The notes under the pieces: generated by a model
Told to the model about the DNA's origin: nothing
The model's database searches: none
Seen by the model: only the letters and a program-made list of their open reading frames with translations
Shown here: positions 16,602 through 25,654 of the stretch, piece by piece
Numbering within the stretch: the stretch's first letter is position 1
Layout of the letters: each line of letters starts with the position of its first letter
From: Photorhabdus asymbiotica
GTDB lineage: Bacteria; Pseudomonadota; Gammaproteobacteria; Enterobacterales; Enterobacteriaceae
Assembly (NCBI RefSeq): GCF_003634575.1
Contig: NZ_RBLJ01000001.1
Location: 186,001-250,000, forward strand
Length of the DNA stretch: 64,000 nucleotides
Reading direction: 5' to 3'
Program-made: the position numbers and the translations under genes

Positions 16602-17687
16602 TTAAAGCATATGTTTTGGTACTTCAAAGGCAGCTAGCTTTTGACACTCAGAAATGGCCTCTTCGATTTTCAACTGCACAGGAGGCGTTTTTTGAGTCCA
16701 TGCTGAAGGACCTTTTAAGGCACCTTTTAGCCCCATGTCTCTAGCAATCTTCAAATAACGTATAGCATCAATCACAACACCAGCTGAATTCTCAGAATCT
16801 TGCACCGATAATTTAGTGTCAATTTCGACTTTGCTTCCGCCAAATCCGGTAAGTTCCAAACGTATATGCGCTACCTTGTTATCTTTCAAATAAGGTATAT
16901 AAGTCGATGGTCCGGCAAAAATAGAATCCTCGTGAACATCCACTCCGGCAATTTCATTTTGACTTCTAATAACGTTCTCTTTCGAGATTTTTTTGGATGT
17001 TAATCTCTCTTGAACCATCATATTATTGAAATCAGTGTTTCCTCCAATATTAATTTGCTGGTGATAGTCAACAGTTAGATTTCTTGAGAATGCTAATTCC
17101 TGGTATACTTGCGACAAGATTGACGCACCTAAATGACTTTTCATATCATCACCTATGATAGGGATGCCTTTATTGTAGAACTTTTTGTCCCACTCCGGAT
17201 CAGACGCTATGAAAACTGGAATACAATTAAGCAACGAAACACCAGACTCCAAACAACATTCGGCAAGGTACTCGGTAGCCTTTTGAGAGCCAACAGGCAA
17301 ATAGTTTATCAATATATCTATTTCGTTTTCTTTAAGGCTAGAAACCAAGTCAATTGGTTTTTGAGTGTTAGAAACGCGAAACCCGCGATCTTCAGGTTGA
17401 TTACTCATATACAGAGATACACCATCAAAAACTTCAATTTTCTCGACAATCGGACCTTCTGGCAAATCGGTACAGAATACCCTCGCACAATTGGGCTTTG
17501 CAAAAATTGCTTTTGATATTGGTAAGCCAACTTTCCTACAATCAACATCATATGCAGCTTTCACATTGATATCTTTGATTGAAACACCTAGATCATTAAT
17601 TATTGGATCGCTATCTAAATGAAAATAAATCCCTTGATAGAGAGACGAACAGCAATTTCCAACACCTGCAATAGCAACGTTAATCAT
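16602..17687 (-). CDS. myo-Inositol-1-phosphate synthase family protein
   Basis: The 361-residue protein starts INVAIAGVGNCCSSLYQGIY, the NAD-binding GxGNxxS loop of inositol-3-phosphate synthases. It has the family signatures INYLPVGSQKATEYLAE, VFIASDPEW, GDDMKSHLGASILSQVY and NIGGNTDFNN. It would cyclize glucose-6-phosphate to inositol phosphate in the cytosol. The length fits short bacterial forms. Such synthases are uncommon in enterobacteria, which supports transfer. It supplies the cyclitol ring for the pathway encoded by this operon. Confidence 0.88.
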   Translation of the reverse strand: MINVAIAGVGNCCSSLYQGIYFHLDSDPIINDLGVSIKDINVKAAYDVDCRKVGLPISKAIFAKPNCARVFCTDLPEGPIVEKIEVFDGVSLYMSNQPEDRGFRVSNTQKPIDLVSSLKENEIDILINYLPVGSQKATEYLAECCLESGVSLLNCIPVFIASDPEWDKKFYNKGIPIIGDDMKSHLGASILSQVYQELAFSRNLTVDYHQQINIGGNTDFNNMMVQERLTSKKISKENVIRSQNEIAGVDVHEDSIFAGPSTYIPYLKDNKVAHIRLELTGFGGSKVEIDTKLSVQDSENSAGVVIDAIRYLKIARDMGLKGALKGPSAWTQKTPPVQLKIEEAISECQKLAAFEVPKHML

Positions 17688-17688
17688 A

Positions 17689-18546
17689 TTAAAAATCCTT
17701 TTCGTTAGTATTTTTTGAAATTATTAAATCATTTAATTTAAATATATTCTCTTCTTTTATAAGCCAATCTGTCATTTCATGACTATACTTCTCAGAAATA
17801 TACTTTTTATTTTCTAAATTGGTCTTATAGTTTTCATCATCTTCTTCTGGATGAGACAGATGTACACCTTCTATCCCCTCAAACAAATGAAATTGAGAAT
17901 TAGCTTTGTGAAGCCGGAAACCAAGATCAATATCTTCACCACCCCATGATTTAAAGTGTTCATCAAAACAGCCCACTTTTTCAAAAAGTTCTTTTTCTAC
18001 ACTAAATATTGTTCCCCATAAGAAAACCCAGGGTGCTGGCATGGAACATAATTTATAGTTGAACCTCGCATACGAGCTTTGACGAATATCTTTGCCAACA
18101 CTCAGTTCTTCCATCCTTTTAATTGTGCTGTCTACATCATCTAGGTCAACTTTTAGATCCCATTTATTCTCAGAGTACAGACCGTACACATTTCCAATCG
18201 AAACTGATTGTGGATTAGAACTATGGAACTTGATCACGCTCTTCACAAAATAGCTTGGCAAAAGTACGTCAGCATCAACAAAAGCTAGTAGCTCCCCTTT
18301 TGCATTTTTAGCCCCAATATTTCTCGCTCGGGCTACACGGAAACCTTCGTCAGGTACATATATATACTTGAATTTATAGTTGTAAACTCGTTTAGTAACA
18401 GCGAGGCAAGTCTCATCGCTAGAACCATCATCTACAACTATTACTTCGAAGTCATTAAAGTCCGCACTTTGCTTGTCCAGTAAAGAAAGCAAAGACATTA
18501 AACTTTCTTTTTTGTTATAAGAAGGGATGATTATACTTAGGGTCAT
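17689..18546 (-). CDS. Family 2 glycosyltransferase with galactosyltransferase-type C-terminus
   Basis: The 285-residue protein starts MTLSIIIPSYNKKESLMSLL, with VIVVDDGSSDET, ARARNIGAKNAKGELLAFVD and SWGGEDIDLGFRL. It is a paralog of the enzyme at 13229, with the same domain order and a similar length. The final 40 residues are rich in Lys and Asn and look flexible. It starts after an AAGGAA ribosome-binding site, 11 bp from the previous gene, and ends 1 bp before the inositol-phosphate synthase start. The sugar donor is probably a housekeeping nucleotide sugar, because no NDP-sugar biosynthesis genes lie in the island. Confidence 0.85.
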   Translation of the reverse strand: MTLSIIIPSYNKKESLMSLLSLLDKQSADFNDFEVIVVDDGSSDETCLAVTKRVYNYKFKYIYVPDEGFRVARARNIGAKNAKGELLAFVDADVLLPSYFVKSVIKFHSSNPQSVSIGNVYGLYSENKWDLKVDLDDVDSTIKRMEELSVGKDIRQSSYARFNYKLCSMPAPWVFLWGTIFSVEKELFEKVGCFDEHFKSWGGEDIDLGFRLHKANSQFHLFEGIEGVHLSHPEEDDENYKTNLENKKYISEKYSHEMTDWLIKEENIFKLNDLIISKNTNEKDF

Positions 18547-18557
18547 AAATACGTTCC

Positions 18558-19499
18558 TTATTCCTTAATCTTACTTTTTATTTCAAGAAAAGAAGCTTTA
18601 AAATTATGCATATCTGATAGAATATAGCTCCCTTGTAGAGATAAACAATTATTTAATCTGTTTAGGAACTCTTCAATAACTTCATTAATATTGAAATAAG
18701 CACCAAATTTTTCAGTATATGAATTCATTGAGATTATAAATCCTTCAATATCGTTTTTATACTTTTCTTCCAAAAAGGTATTAGGACGATGCACAGAATT
18801 TCCTTTAAATCTATATTTAAATGGAATGTCTTCTAGTACTTTAATAAATGCTCCATCCGCAACCATATTCATCCAAGTGACATGATCTTCCGAAACTGAA
18901 AAGTCTGGGAATGGACATCTAAGTGCCAAGTCAACATTGACTGCCGTGCCTGATGTCGGAAATATGTACCCACAGTGCCTTATCATATCGAGGTATTTAT
19001 TGCTTCCTTCTGGAGTATACCGACTATGCTGGACAGCGACATCGAGCATATCACTCCTAAAGTTTTCGAGAGAAACCGGATTACCATTTCCATCAATTCC
19101 AGTAAAGGTTGTACTAATAATTAAATCTGATTGACTAATTTGTTCTGCAATACATAACGTTTTCTCTACACGATATGGATGCGCAATATCATCATCGTCC
19201 TGAAAAAAAATGATATTAGCACCGTGTTTGTAAGCATACTTGACGCCAATATTTCTTGCTGACGATACCCCTCCCCTCTTCTCATTAACTATAAAATGAA
19301 ATCTATTATCAATTATATCGTTCGGAAAATAGTCCTTTATTCTGACATTCAATCGATCATAGAAACTTGAATTATCATCCACTATTACAACACACCAATC
19401 TGGGGTTGACTGAGCATGTATTGAAAATAAGGTTTCAATCAGGTAATCATTACCTCGCTTACTCTTTGCATGATGAGGAATTACAAACCAACTTGACAT
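18558..19499 (-). CDS. Family 2 glycosyltransferase
   Basis: The 313-residue protein is a GT-A fold enzyme: SSWFVIPHHAKSKRGNDYLI, VVIVDDNSSFYDRLN, SSARNIGVKYAYKHGA and the acidic metal/nucleotide site FFQDDDDIAHPYRVEKTL. It lacks the WGGED C-terminal motif of the other two transferases and has VSEDHVTWMNMVADG in the acceptor region instead. It overlaps the 3' end of the aminotransferase gene by 19 bp. It is the third transferase of the operon, so a product with up to three glycosyl attachments is possible. Its specificity cannot be assigned. Confidence 0.83.
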   Translation of the reverse strand: MSSWFVIPHHAKSKRGNDYLIETLFSIHAQSTPDWCVVIVDDNSSFYDRLNVRIKDYFPNDIIDNRFHFIVNEKRGGVSSARNIGVKYAYKHGANIIFFQDDDDIAHPYRVEKTLCIAEQISQSDLIISTTFTGIDGNGNPVSLENFRSDMLDVAVQHSRYTPEGSNKYLDMIRHCGYIFPTSGTAVNVDLALRCPFPDFSVSEDHVTWMNMVADGAFIKVLEDIPFKYRFKGNSVHRPNTFLEEKYKNDIEGFIISMNSYTEKFGAYFNINEVIEEFLNRLNNCLSLQGSYILSDMHNFKASFLEIKSKIKE

Positions 19500-20710
19500 T
19501 TATGTGCAACCTTATTTATTTCTTTTGCAAAATCAACTATCCAATCTTCCGATTGAAGTAACACTTGATGAGGGAACGCCATTGTTCGATTGTAAAAATT
19601 CTCAGCACCTGGAAGCTTATAACTTATACTATTCAGTCTTTCGAAATGGCTATAATACTTGTTTCTATCAACTCGACTTGGTTGGTAGAGTGGATTGTTA
19701 TTTAAAGGTTTATCAAGCCTTTCAAAAGGTATTCGATATTTCTCTGAGAAATAGTTCGATATTGCTTGTGCTTGTTCATCTTTAACTTCACAATTGAAGT
19801 CAACGACACAACGCCAATATACTCTTTGATCAATATTTTCGTCTGCATCAAGGATATTACATATTTTATTTTTTCTAAGGCAGTCATCAAGAATCATGGC
19901 GTTTAAACGTCGCTTTTCGTTCTCGCCATCTAATCTTTTCAGACCGTTTAACAAAATGGCACACTGCATCTCAGTAATGTTGTAGTTCCTTCCTTGCACT
20001 TCTCCATTACCGGAAATAACCATAAGATTTCTTGGATTTACGCTATCAGTTTTAGCTCTCCCATCCATCATCAAATTTTGTATTATGGAATAGTAAACAT
20101 CCGAGCTAGTAGCAATAATCCCACCTTCTCCACTAGTAAGTAGTTTTGATTGCTGGGTAGAAAATACAGATATATCAAAAAAAGAGCCAGCCTTCTTTGA
20201 TTTCCACGTCGCCCCATGGCTTTGTGAACAATCTTCAATAACTTTTAAACCATATTTATTTGCAATAGCACCAATTTTTTTCACATCTACCATGCCGCAA
20301 TAAGCATGTACCAAAATAATGGCTTTGGTGTTCTGGGTAATATTCTCTCGTATTGCCTTCTCTGATATTTGTCCGGTTAAAGGATCAATATCAGTCAAAA
20401 CGGGAATAGCACCTAGATTATATACAACTTGGGCAACTGCAACCCAAGTCATACCTGGTACTATGACTTCATCTCCAGGCAAGATACCTATGGTTTCAAG
20501 AGCGATGGATAACGCCGCTGTTCCAGAAGTGCATGGAATAGCGTGTTTAATACCTATGTAGTCTGCCCATCTTCTTGAGAAAAGAGTACTAAAGTATGGC
20601 AATGTTTCAGACTGGCCTGACAACGTCCAACGCGTAGATCTAAGTGCTCCTTCTACATCAGTTAATAGGTCAACATCGCACACCGGCCAATTCATCTCAA
20701 AAGGTTTCAT
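19481..20710 (-). CDS. DegT/DnrJ/EryC1/StrS aminotransferase
   Basis: The 409-residue PLP enzyme has Lys189 as the Schiff-base lysine in STQQSKLLTSGEGG. Other motifs are PCTSGTAALSIALE, VIVPGMTWVAVAQ, VIEDCSQSHGA and NYNITEMQCAILL. The opening WTLSGQSETLPYF and the QQ-K-LTSGEGG context resemble aminotransferases that aminate scyllo-inosose or 2-deoxy-scyllo-inosose (StsC/BtrR type), which use glutamine as donor. With inositol-forming and inositol-oxidizing genes beside it, formation of scyllo-inosamine is the best guess. A strong AGGAGG precedes the start. Confidence 0.85.
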   Translation of the reverse strand: MKPFEMNWPVCDVDLLTDVEGALRSTRWTLSGQSETLPYFSTLFSRRWADYIGIKHAIPCTSGTAALSIALETIGILPGDEVIVPGMTWVAVAQVVYNLGAIPVLTDIDPLTGQISEKAIRENITQNTKAIILVHAYCGMVDVKKIGAIANKYGLKVIEDCSQSHGATWKSKKAGSFFDISVFSTQQSKLLTSGEGGIIATSSDVYYSIIQNLMMDGRAKTDSVNPRNLMVISGNGEVQGRNYNITEMQCAILLNGLKRLDGENEKRRLNAMILDDCLRKNKICNILDADENIDQRVYWRCVVDFNCEVKDEQAQAISNYFSEKYRIPFERLDKPLNNNPLYQPSRVDRNKYYSHFERLNSISYKLPGAENFYNRTMAFPHQVLLQSEDWIVDFAKEINKVAHKCQVGL

Positions 20711-20718
20711 ACATCCTC

Positions 20719-22674
20719 CTATAACACCAAATTTAATAGCCTTTTGCTTAACAACCGTTTGTAGGCACTTATGATATCGCCTTCTCGAATACGTCCATCA
20801 AGTAGAAGTTGACTAATTGTTTTAATGCCATCAGCGACATCAAAACAGGACAACTCTGTCTCTGTAACCCGCTCGCTGTATGTTGCTATATTGATGTAAT
20901 ATGAACAGGATTCACTTGTAGCTTTTTTGATAGTAGTTACAAACTCTTTTTTTATTGGTCGCAATAACTCGTATAGCTTATCACCACGAATTCTTTTCTT
21001 AATAATGAAATCGCCGACAACCAAATAGTCCAAGTCTGTAAGTAAAAAGCATTGTATAGCATCATACGCATCACATACAATTGGCTCCGCATTTACATTA
21101 AATGAGGTATTCAATAAAACAGGAACCCCTGTAATTTCTTTAAAATTCTTTATTAGCTGGTAGATGTCTTTATTATATTCTCCAACAGCTTGAACTCTCG
21201 CTGTATTGTCTATATGTGTTATAGCTGCAAGTTTTTGTTGGTTTTCTTTAACAACCGGGAGATTAAATACCATATACTCCAAGTTCACTTTACAATCTGG
21301 AACTAGGAACCAATCTGAAATTTCATCCACCAACACCATGGGTGCAAATGGGCGATAGGACTCTCTCTGCTTAATAATTCGATTAGTTCTATATTTTGAT
21401 TCAATAGGTCTGGGATCAGCTAGAATACTACGACCACCAAGAGCTCTTGGACCATATTCCATTCTACCTCTAGCCCATCCTATTATCTTGCCATTACTAA
21501 TTTCATTCGCAAGAAACTGAAACTCATCTTCAGCATTAATAACTTCTATGATATCTTGATTTCTATCTATTATTTCAAGCGCATGTTTACTATTTATATC
21601 GGGTCCTAAGTAAACATTGTCGAGTTTATTTCCATTAATCCTAGCGTCAGGATACATTGCGCACATAGCTGCACCGACAGCACTTCCACCATCGTGTGAG
21701 GCCGGATGAACAAAAATATTATCAAACAATTCGCTAAAGGCGAGCTTTCCGTTCAATGTACAGTTTAGAGCTACCCCACCACTGAGACATAGATTTCTTT
21801 GATTTAGCTTCTTTGACCAGAAAGATATTATATGAAATGCCATCTTTTCCAAGTATTTTTGTATGGAATGCGCAAAATTTTGATGACTTTTTGAAATATA
21901 TTCATTTTCTCTTCTTGGCAAGATACCTCTATCTAAAAAGTAAGCAAGTATATTTGTATGATTAAATGAAACCTTTCCACCTTTTTCAAAATTTATAAGT
22001 TCTTCGAAAAGTTCATCAAATTGATTTTGTTTGCCATAGGAAGCCAACCCCATTACCTTATACTCATCAAATCGTTCATATCCTAGTAAAGATATACAAT
22101 CGAGATAATATCTTCCCAGTGATGAAGAAACTGGATATCTATATATACTTCTAACAACCCCATCGATATATGAGTAGATTGATGTAGACTCATCTTCTCC
22201 ATTTCCATCTATTATGACAACTAATGAACTATCGAAGCCAGAGTTTTCAGCCGCCATGATCGCGTGGGTGTCATGATGACGTACATATTCAATTGGGATA
22301 TCTTTAACTTCTTCACCAAATTTACGCACAAGTATCTTGTTAATTAAACTTCTAGAAGTTTCGACCTCGAGACTTTTTCTTTCAATATATTGTAAGCCAA
22401 GTCCAGTATCTGTATTTAACTCTTCAAAATAAAATGCAATTTTGTCAACATCAGTTATTTCAACTTGTGCTATTTTTAAGCACTCAACAATGGCGTCAAT
22501 AGGAAACTGATTAGAGTGTTTAATCCTATCCAGACGCTCTTGTTCCACAGCCGCAACAACCTTACCATCTTTGATGATTGCAGCTGAGGCATCATGACCA
22601 AACCAATTTGGTATATCCCCAATAACAGGTATTTCAAATGTTTCGAAACTACCGCTAATCCCTAGAGTTATCAT
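20719..22674 (-). CDS. O-carbamoyltransferase (NodU/CmcH family), long form
   Basis: The 651-residue protein has the two-domain carbamoyltransferase fold: WFGHDASAAIIKDGKVVAAV and EQERLDRIKHSN, YVRHHDTHAIMAAENSG, VIIDGNGEDES, CLSGGVALNCTLNGKL, MEYGPRALGGRSILADPRP and PVLLNTSFNVNAEPIV. About 80 residues at the C-terminus (from around KKRIRGDKLYELL) extend past the usual end and are predicted helical; their role is unknown. It differs strongly from the 563-residue enzyme, so two distinct carbamoylation steps are likely. It overlaps the preceding dehydrogenase gene by 4 bp and has AAGGAG upstream. Confidence 0.88.
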   Translation of the reverse strand: MITLGISGSFETFEIPVIGDIPNWFGHDASAAIIKDGKVVAAVEQERLDRIKHSNQFPIDAIVECLKIAQVEITDVDKIAFYFEELNTDTGLGLQYIERKSLEVETSRSLINKILVRKFGEEVKDIPIEYVRHHDTHAIMAAENSGFDSSLVVIIDGNGEDESTSIYSYIDGVVRSIYRYPVSSSLGRYYLDCISLLGYERFDEYKVMGLASYGKQNQFDELFEELINFEKGGKVSFNHTNILAYFLDRGILPRRENEYISKSHQNFAHSIQKYLEKMAFHIISFWSKKLNQRNLCLSGGVALNCTLNGKLAFSELFDNIFVHPASHDGGSAVGAAMCAMYPDARINGNKLDNVYLGPDINSKHALEIIDRNQDIIEVINAEDEFQFLANEISNGKIIGWARGRMEYGPRALGGRSILADPRPIESKYRTNRIIKQRESYRPFAPMVLVDEISDWFLVPDCKVNLEYMVFNLPVVKENQQKLAAITHIDNTARVQAVGEYNKDIYQLIKNFKEITGVPVLLNTSFNVNAEPIVCDAYDAIQCFLLTDLDYLVVGDFIIKKRIRGDKLYELLRPIKKEFVTTIKKATSESCSYYINIATYSERVTETELSCFDVADGIKTISQLLLDGRIREGDIISAYKRLLSKRLLNLVL

Positions 22675-23810
22675 AAGAAGAATCTCCTTACCCTTGATGA
22701 AAATAATTCGATATCTAATAGCGTCTCATTCATTTTAGTAAGCGGCCTAAATTTACTATTCGTCATTATAGTTTCTATGATATTGATGGACTCCAAAGAC
22801 CGTTTAATATCAAGTAAAGGTTCTAATTTGTAATTTAGTGAAGTGGCTAAGTCTAAGACGCCAGTAGCTTGGTCAATAAAGTGAGTATCATCATATCTTC
22901 TGTCTATCTTGTGAGGGTGAAGCATTTTTCTTAGAGAAAAGTGTTCTGGTGGGCGGTCGATTTTATCTTCTTTATTCTTCCTTAAAATTATTGGAGAGTT
23001 CGCCATCCATAAATCTTCAACTATTATTTCACCTTCATCTCCAATTATCCGAAAGCTATGATTCTCACTTTCAACAATGCTGAGCTCAACTTTTGCTCTT
23101 CTACTATCACCATACTCCAAAGTAAGATCAATCCAATCAGGGGCAGGTGAATCTGTAACCTCTTTATCCGGGTAGATTAAGGCTGAGCTATAGCTCATGC
23201 TATCTGGCGTCCCCATTAAAGCCAGAATTAGGTCAATCACATAAGAGCCATGTTCAAAACCACAACCAACTTCAAATTCATTCTTTGCCGGCCAAGGTGC
23301 GCCTGAAGGACTAATCCAACTACCAAAATTCATTTTATGAACTGGCCCCTCATGAATAGCACTTTTAATTAAACGTATTTCTCCAATCTCGCCAGAACTC
23401 AATATCTCTATTACCTTGATGATTGGAGGATTTAATAATAAGGAAGGTGAGCTTGTTATAATACAGTTATTATTTTTGGCAACTTCTACCAATTTTCTTG
23501 ATTCTTTAATACTCATAGTAAATGGCTTTTCACTGTATACTGAAACTCCATTAGCTACGGCTTCCAGTGACACATTGTAGTGCTCTTCTGGATTCGTCAA
23601 GTTTAGCAATATATCAACATTTGCATTTTCTAACGCATCGCTTACCGAAGAGTAAGCACCGAAACTATGATAGTTTGAGAAATCTTCAAGCCGATTTCTA
23701 TCTCTATCAACACAGCCAACAATATTTAGGCATTCATAGTCATTAAGATTTGACACATAGAAATCTGCTGCATAACCACAACCAACAATTAGAATATTTG
23801 ACTTTTTCAC
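22671..23810 (-). CDS. Gfo/Idh/MocA-family dehydrogenase, likely inositol 2-dehydrogenase type
   Basis: The 379-residue protein starts KKSNILIVGCGYAADFYVSN (NAD-binding loop) and has the catalytic-region motif YSEKPFTMSIKESRKLVE (the family's EKP) and FEHGSYVIDLILALMG. Members oxidize inositols and related sugars. As the first gene of the operon, next to inositol-phosphate synthase, inositol phosphatase and an aminotransferase, it plausibly oxidizes myo-inositol to scyllo-inosose before transamination. A GGAGGTGAGG ribosome-binding region precedes the ATG. Sugar-nucleotide oxidation is an alternative activity in this family. Confidence 0.82.
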   Translation of the reverse strand: MKKSNILIVGCGYAADFYVSNLNDYECLNIVGCVDRDRNRLEDFSNYHSFGAYSSVSDALENANVDILLNLTNPEEHYNVSLEAVANGVSVYSEKPFTMSIKESRKLVEVAKNNNCIITSSPSLLLNPPIIKVIEILSSGEIGEIRLIKSAIHEGPVHKMNFGSWISPSGAPWPAKNEFEVGCGFEHGSYVIDLILALMGTPDSMSYSSALIYPDKEVTDSPAPDWIDLTLEYGDSRRAKVELSIVESENHSFRIIGDEGEIIVEDLWMANSPIILRKNKEDKIDRPPEHFSLRKMLHPHKIDRRYDDTHFIDQATGVLDLATSLNYKLEPLLDIKRSLESINIIETIMTNSKFRPLTKMNETLLDIELFSSRVRRFFL

Positions 23811-24368
23811 CTCACCTCCATTTTCAGACTAATGGGCACTAAATAACAGGTATCAAATTGACTACTGTATCGGCATTACGAAATGCTATTTAATATTTCT
23901 CAATATAATTGAGATGGAAAAACGCAAGTGTTTATTAGATCACTTAAAATTACAACGCGCCTTCATTATAGGTATAAAATTCAAAAAAACAATAAAATAT
24001 TTAAAATAAAAACCAAATTCATATATTAAACTCATTTTTTCTTATAAAGATATCTATCATTTAACATTATATCCTATCAATAATAAAACACCTATAAACA
24101 TTTATATAAAAGGATTATAAATTTTCTCTAATTAACACATGAAACTTTTCAATAAATATAAGTTCCAAACCGTGATAAAATTTTCATTAAAAACCAATTT
24201 CATAATTATATTAATTTACAATCCATATATTAAACTTACTTATTTTATGGTGTAAAATATCAAATATATTATTTTCTACCACAGTTCTCTATTAGGACAA
24301 AATTGCGGATATTTAAGTAAAAATCCACCTCTCCAAGAAATGGTTCAAGGATGACAAAAAAATCATAA
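23811..24368. other. AT-rich upstream region of the island operon
   Basis: About 560 bp without a supported gene. The sequence is extremely AT-rich, with many ATATT/AATAT runs, and must contain the operon promoter; several TATAAT-like hexamers make a single choice unsafe. Such DNA is a typical target for H-NS silencing, which is inference. Confidence 0.55.
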
Positions 24369-24610
24369 ATGATTTGCCACACGGAAACATATGACCTAAC
24401 GCTTCCTTTTACAGGAGACCGAATTATACTTACTGATGTATTTGCACATTATTTTAGCTGCATGCAAGATCCGAGACTGTTTGGCAAAGTCACTCATCTC
24501 CTCTTTGACGTTTTATTTTTAATTGTCTACACCACCATTACTGGTGTGACTAGGAGGAAACACATGGAGACTGATTTCGGTGGAACCAGTTTGATTTCCT
24601 ATCATAGATT
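24369..24610 (+). pseudogene. Truncated ISAs1-type transposase remnant
   Basis: The frame encodes FAHYFSCMQDPRLFGKVTHL and then LLFDVLFLIVYTTITG and ETDFG. This resembles the N-terminus of ISAs1/H-repeat transposases (DxR...K..H.L.DIL.L...A.I.G....E..E.FG). It stops being transposase-like at about 24590, directly before the right 39-bp repeat, and the rest of the gene is absent. It is a broken copy at the island edge and is not functional. Confidence 0.6.
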
Positions 24611-24649
24611 TATCTACTCCCGTTTTAACCTCTGCGCATAACGCTGCGC
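24611..24649. repeat. Right 39-bp direct repeat (att-like)
   Basis: This copy is identical to 11723-11761. It contains the yfeH stop codon (24614-24616) and the 11 codons before it (AQRYAQRLKRE). Confidence 0.85.
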
Positions 24650-25591
24650 TAATACCGCGCACACCATCAATTGAATTTGATGAAAAATCATTAATGGCAA
24701 TAACATGACACCAACCGTCACAGCCGGAAATAAAACATTCGCCATTGGCACACCATTAGCTAGACTCTTTTTCGAACCACAAAAGACAATGGTAATTTCA
24801 TCTTCTTTACTAAAACCCAACCGGCGAGCGGTATAAGTGTTAATAACCAACACAATCGCCAGCAAGATACAACAAATAACCCCAATCATCAGCAGTGAAT
24901 AACCATCAATCTTATGCCAGATACCTTCTACAACCGCCTCACTGAAAGCGACATAAACCACCAAAAGAATTGATGAGCGGTCAGTCATATTAACCAGCTT
25001 TTTATGCCGCTCTACCCAACGTGCAATCAATGGCCGTGATAAGTGTCCGATAATAAAGGGAACCATTAATTGAAGAATAATGGATTTTATTGCCTCCAGC
25101 GTATCAGCGCTACCTTCCCCCTGTGTATGGATCATTAATCCGACGAGTATTGGCGATAAAAATACCCCCAAAATACTGGATGCCGAAGCGCTACAAATAG
25201 CAGCAGCAACATTACCACCAGCAACAGAAGTGAAAGCAATAGCTGATTGAACCGTAGCTGGTAATGCACAAAGATAAAGAAATCCCCAATAAACCGTTGA
25301 TGTCATTATTTCAGGCACCAACAGATTCAGCCCTAACCCTATAATAGGAAACAAGACAAAAGTACTGAGAAAAACCACCAGATGAAGCCGCCAATGTCCT
25401 ATACCGGCAATAATGGCTTGACGGGATAATTTGGCACCATGCATAAAGAATAGCAGAGCAATAGCCGCTGTAGTTAACCGCTGAAACCAAACTTTAATCT
25501 CACCCTCGCAAGGAAAGAATGTTGCAATAACGACCACCGTCACTAATATCATTAAAAAAGGATCTATTTTTAATCTTTGCCACCAAGTCAT
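24614..25591 (-). CDS. yfeH: Bile acid:sodium symporter family protein YfeH
   Basis: The 325-residue inner-membrane protein closely follows E. coli YfeH: FFMHGAKLSRQAIIAGIGHWRLHL, LYLCALPATVQSAIAFTS, AGGNVAAAICSASASSILG, FCGSKKSLANGVPMANVLFP and LPLMIFHQIQLMVCAVLAQRY. It has about nine to ten membrane segments. The transported substrate is unknown. I chose the ATG at 25591, which has AAGGAA upstream; a TTG at 25612 precedes that site. Its C-terminus is encoded inside the 39-bp island repeat and is shorter than I remember for the E. coli protein, so integration may have replaced the original tail. Confidence 0.9.
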   Translation of the reverse strand: MTWWQRLKIDPFLMILVTVVVIATFFPCEGEIKVWFQRLTTAAIALLFFMHGAKLSRQAIIAGIGHWRLHLVVFLSTFVLFPIIGLGLNLLVPEIMTSTVYWGFLYLCALPATVQSAIAFTSVAGGNVAAAICSASASSILGVFLSPILVGLMIHTQGEGSADTLEAIKSIILQLMVPFIIGHLSRPLIARWVERHKKLVNMTDRSSILLVVYVAFSEAVVEGIWHKIDGYSLLMIGVICCILLAIVLVINTYTARRLGFSKEDEITIVFCGSKKSLANGVPMANVLFPAVTVGVMLLPLMIFHQIQLMVCAVLAQRYAQRLKRE

Positions 25592-25654
25592 TATATTTTC
25601 CTTGCTTTGCAAATAATTAGCCCGGCAAACCGGACTAATCGATAAAAGTCATGA

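Larger units (their letters stand above)
11723..24649. mobile_element. Genomic island carrying an aminocyclitol-type cluster
   Basis: The 12.9-kb segment between the two 39-bp repeats contains exactly one complete minus-strand operon of 11 genes plus a transposase remnant at its right edge. It is visibly more AT-rich than the neighbouring core genes. No integrase is present, so the island is either decayed or was moved by an enzyme encoded elsewhere. The inferred target is the 3' end of yfeH. Confidence 0.75.

Noticed and set aside
17133-17516. A 127-codon plus-strand frame inside the inositol-phosphate synthase gene
   Set aside because: It is antisense to a well-supported enzyme, has no ribosome-binding site and no recognisable motif.
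23811-24368. A gene in the AT-rich stretch upstream of the island operon
   Set aside because: Frames there are short and without ribosome-binding sites or coherent composition.
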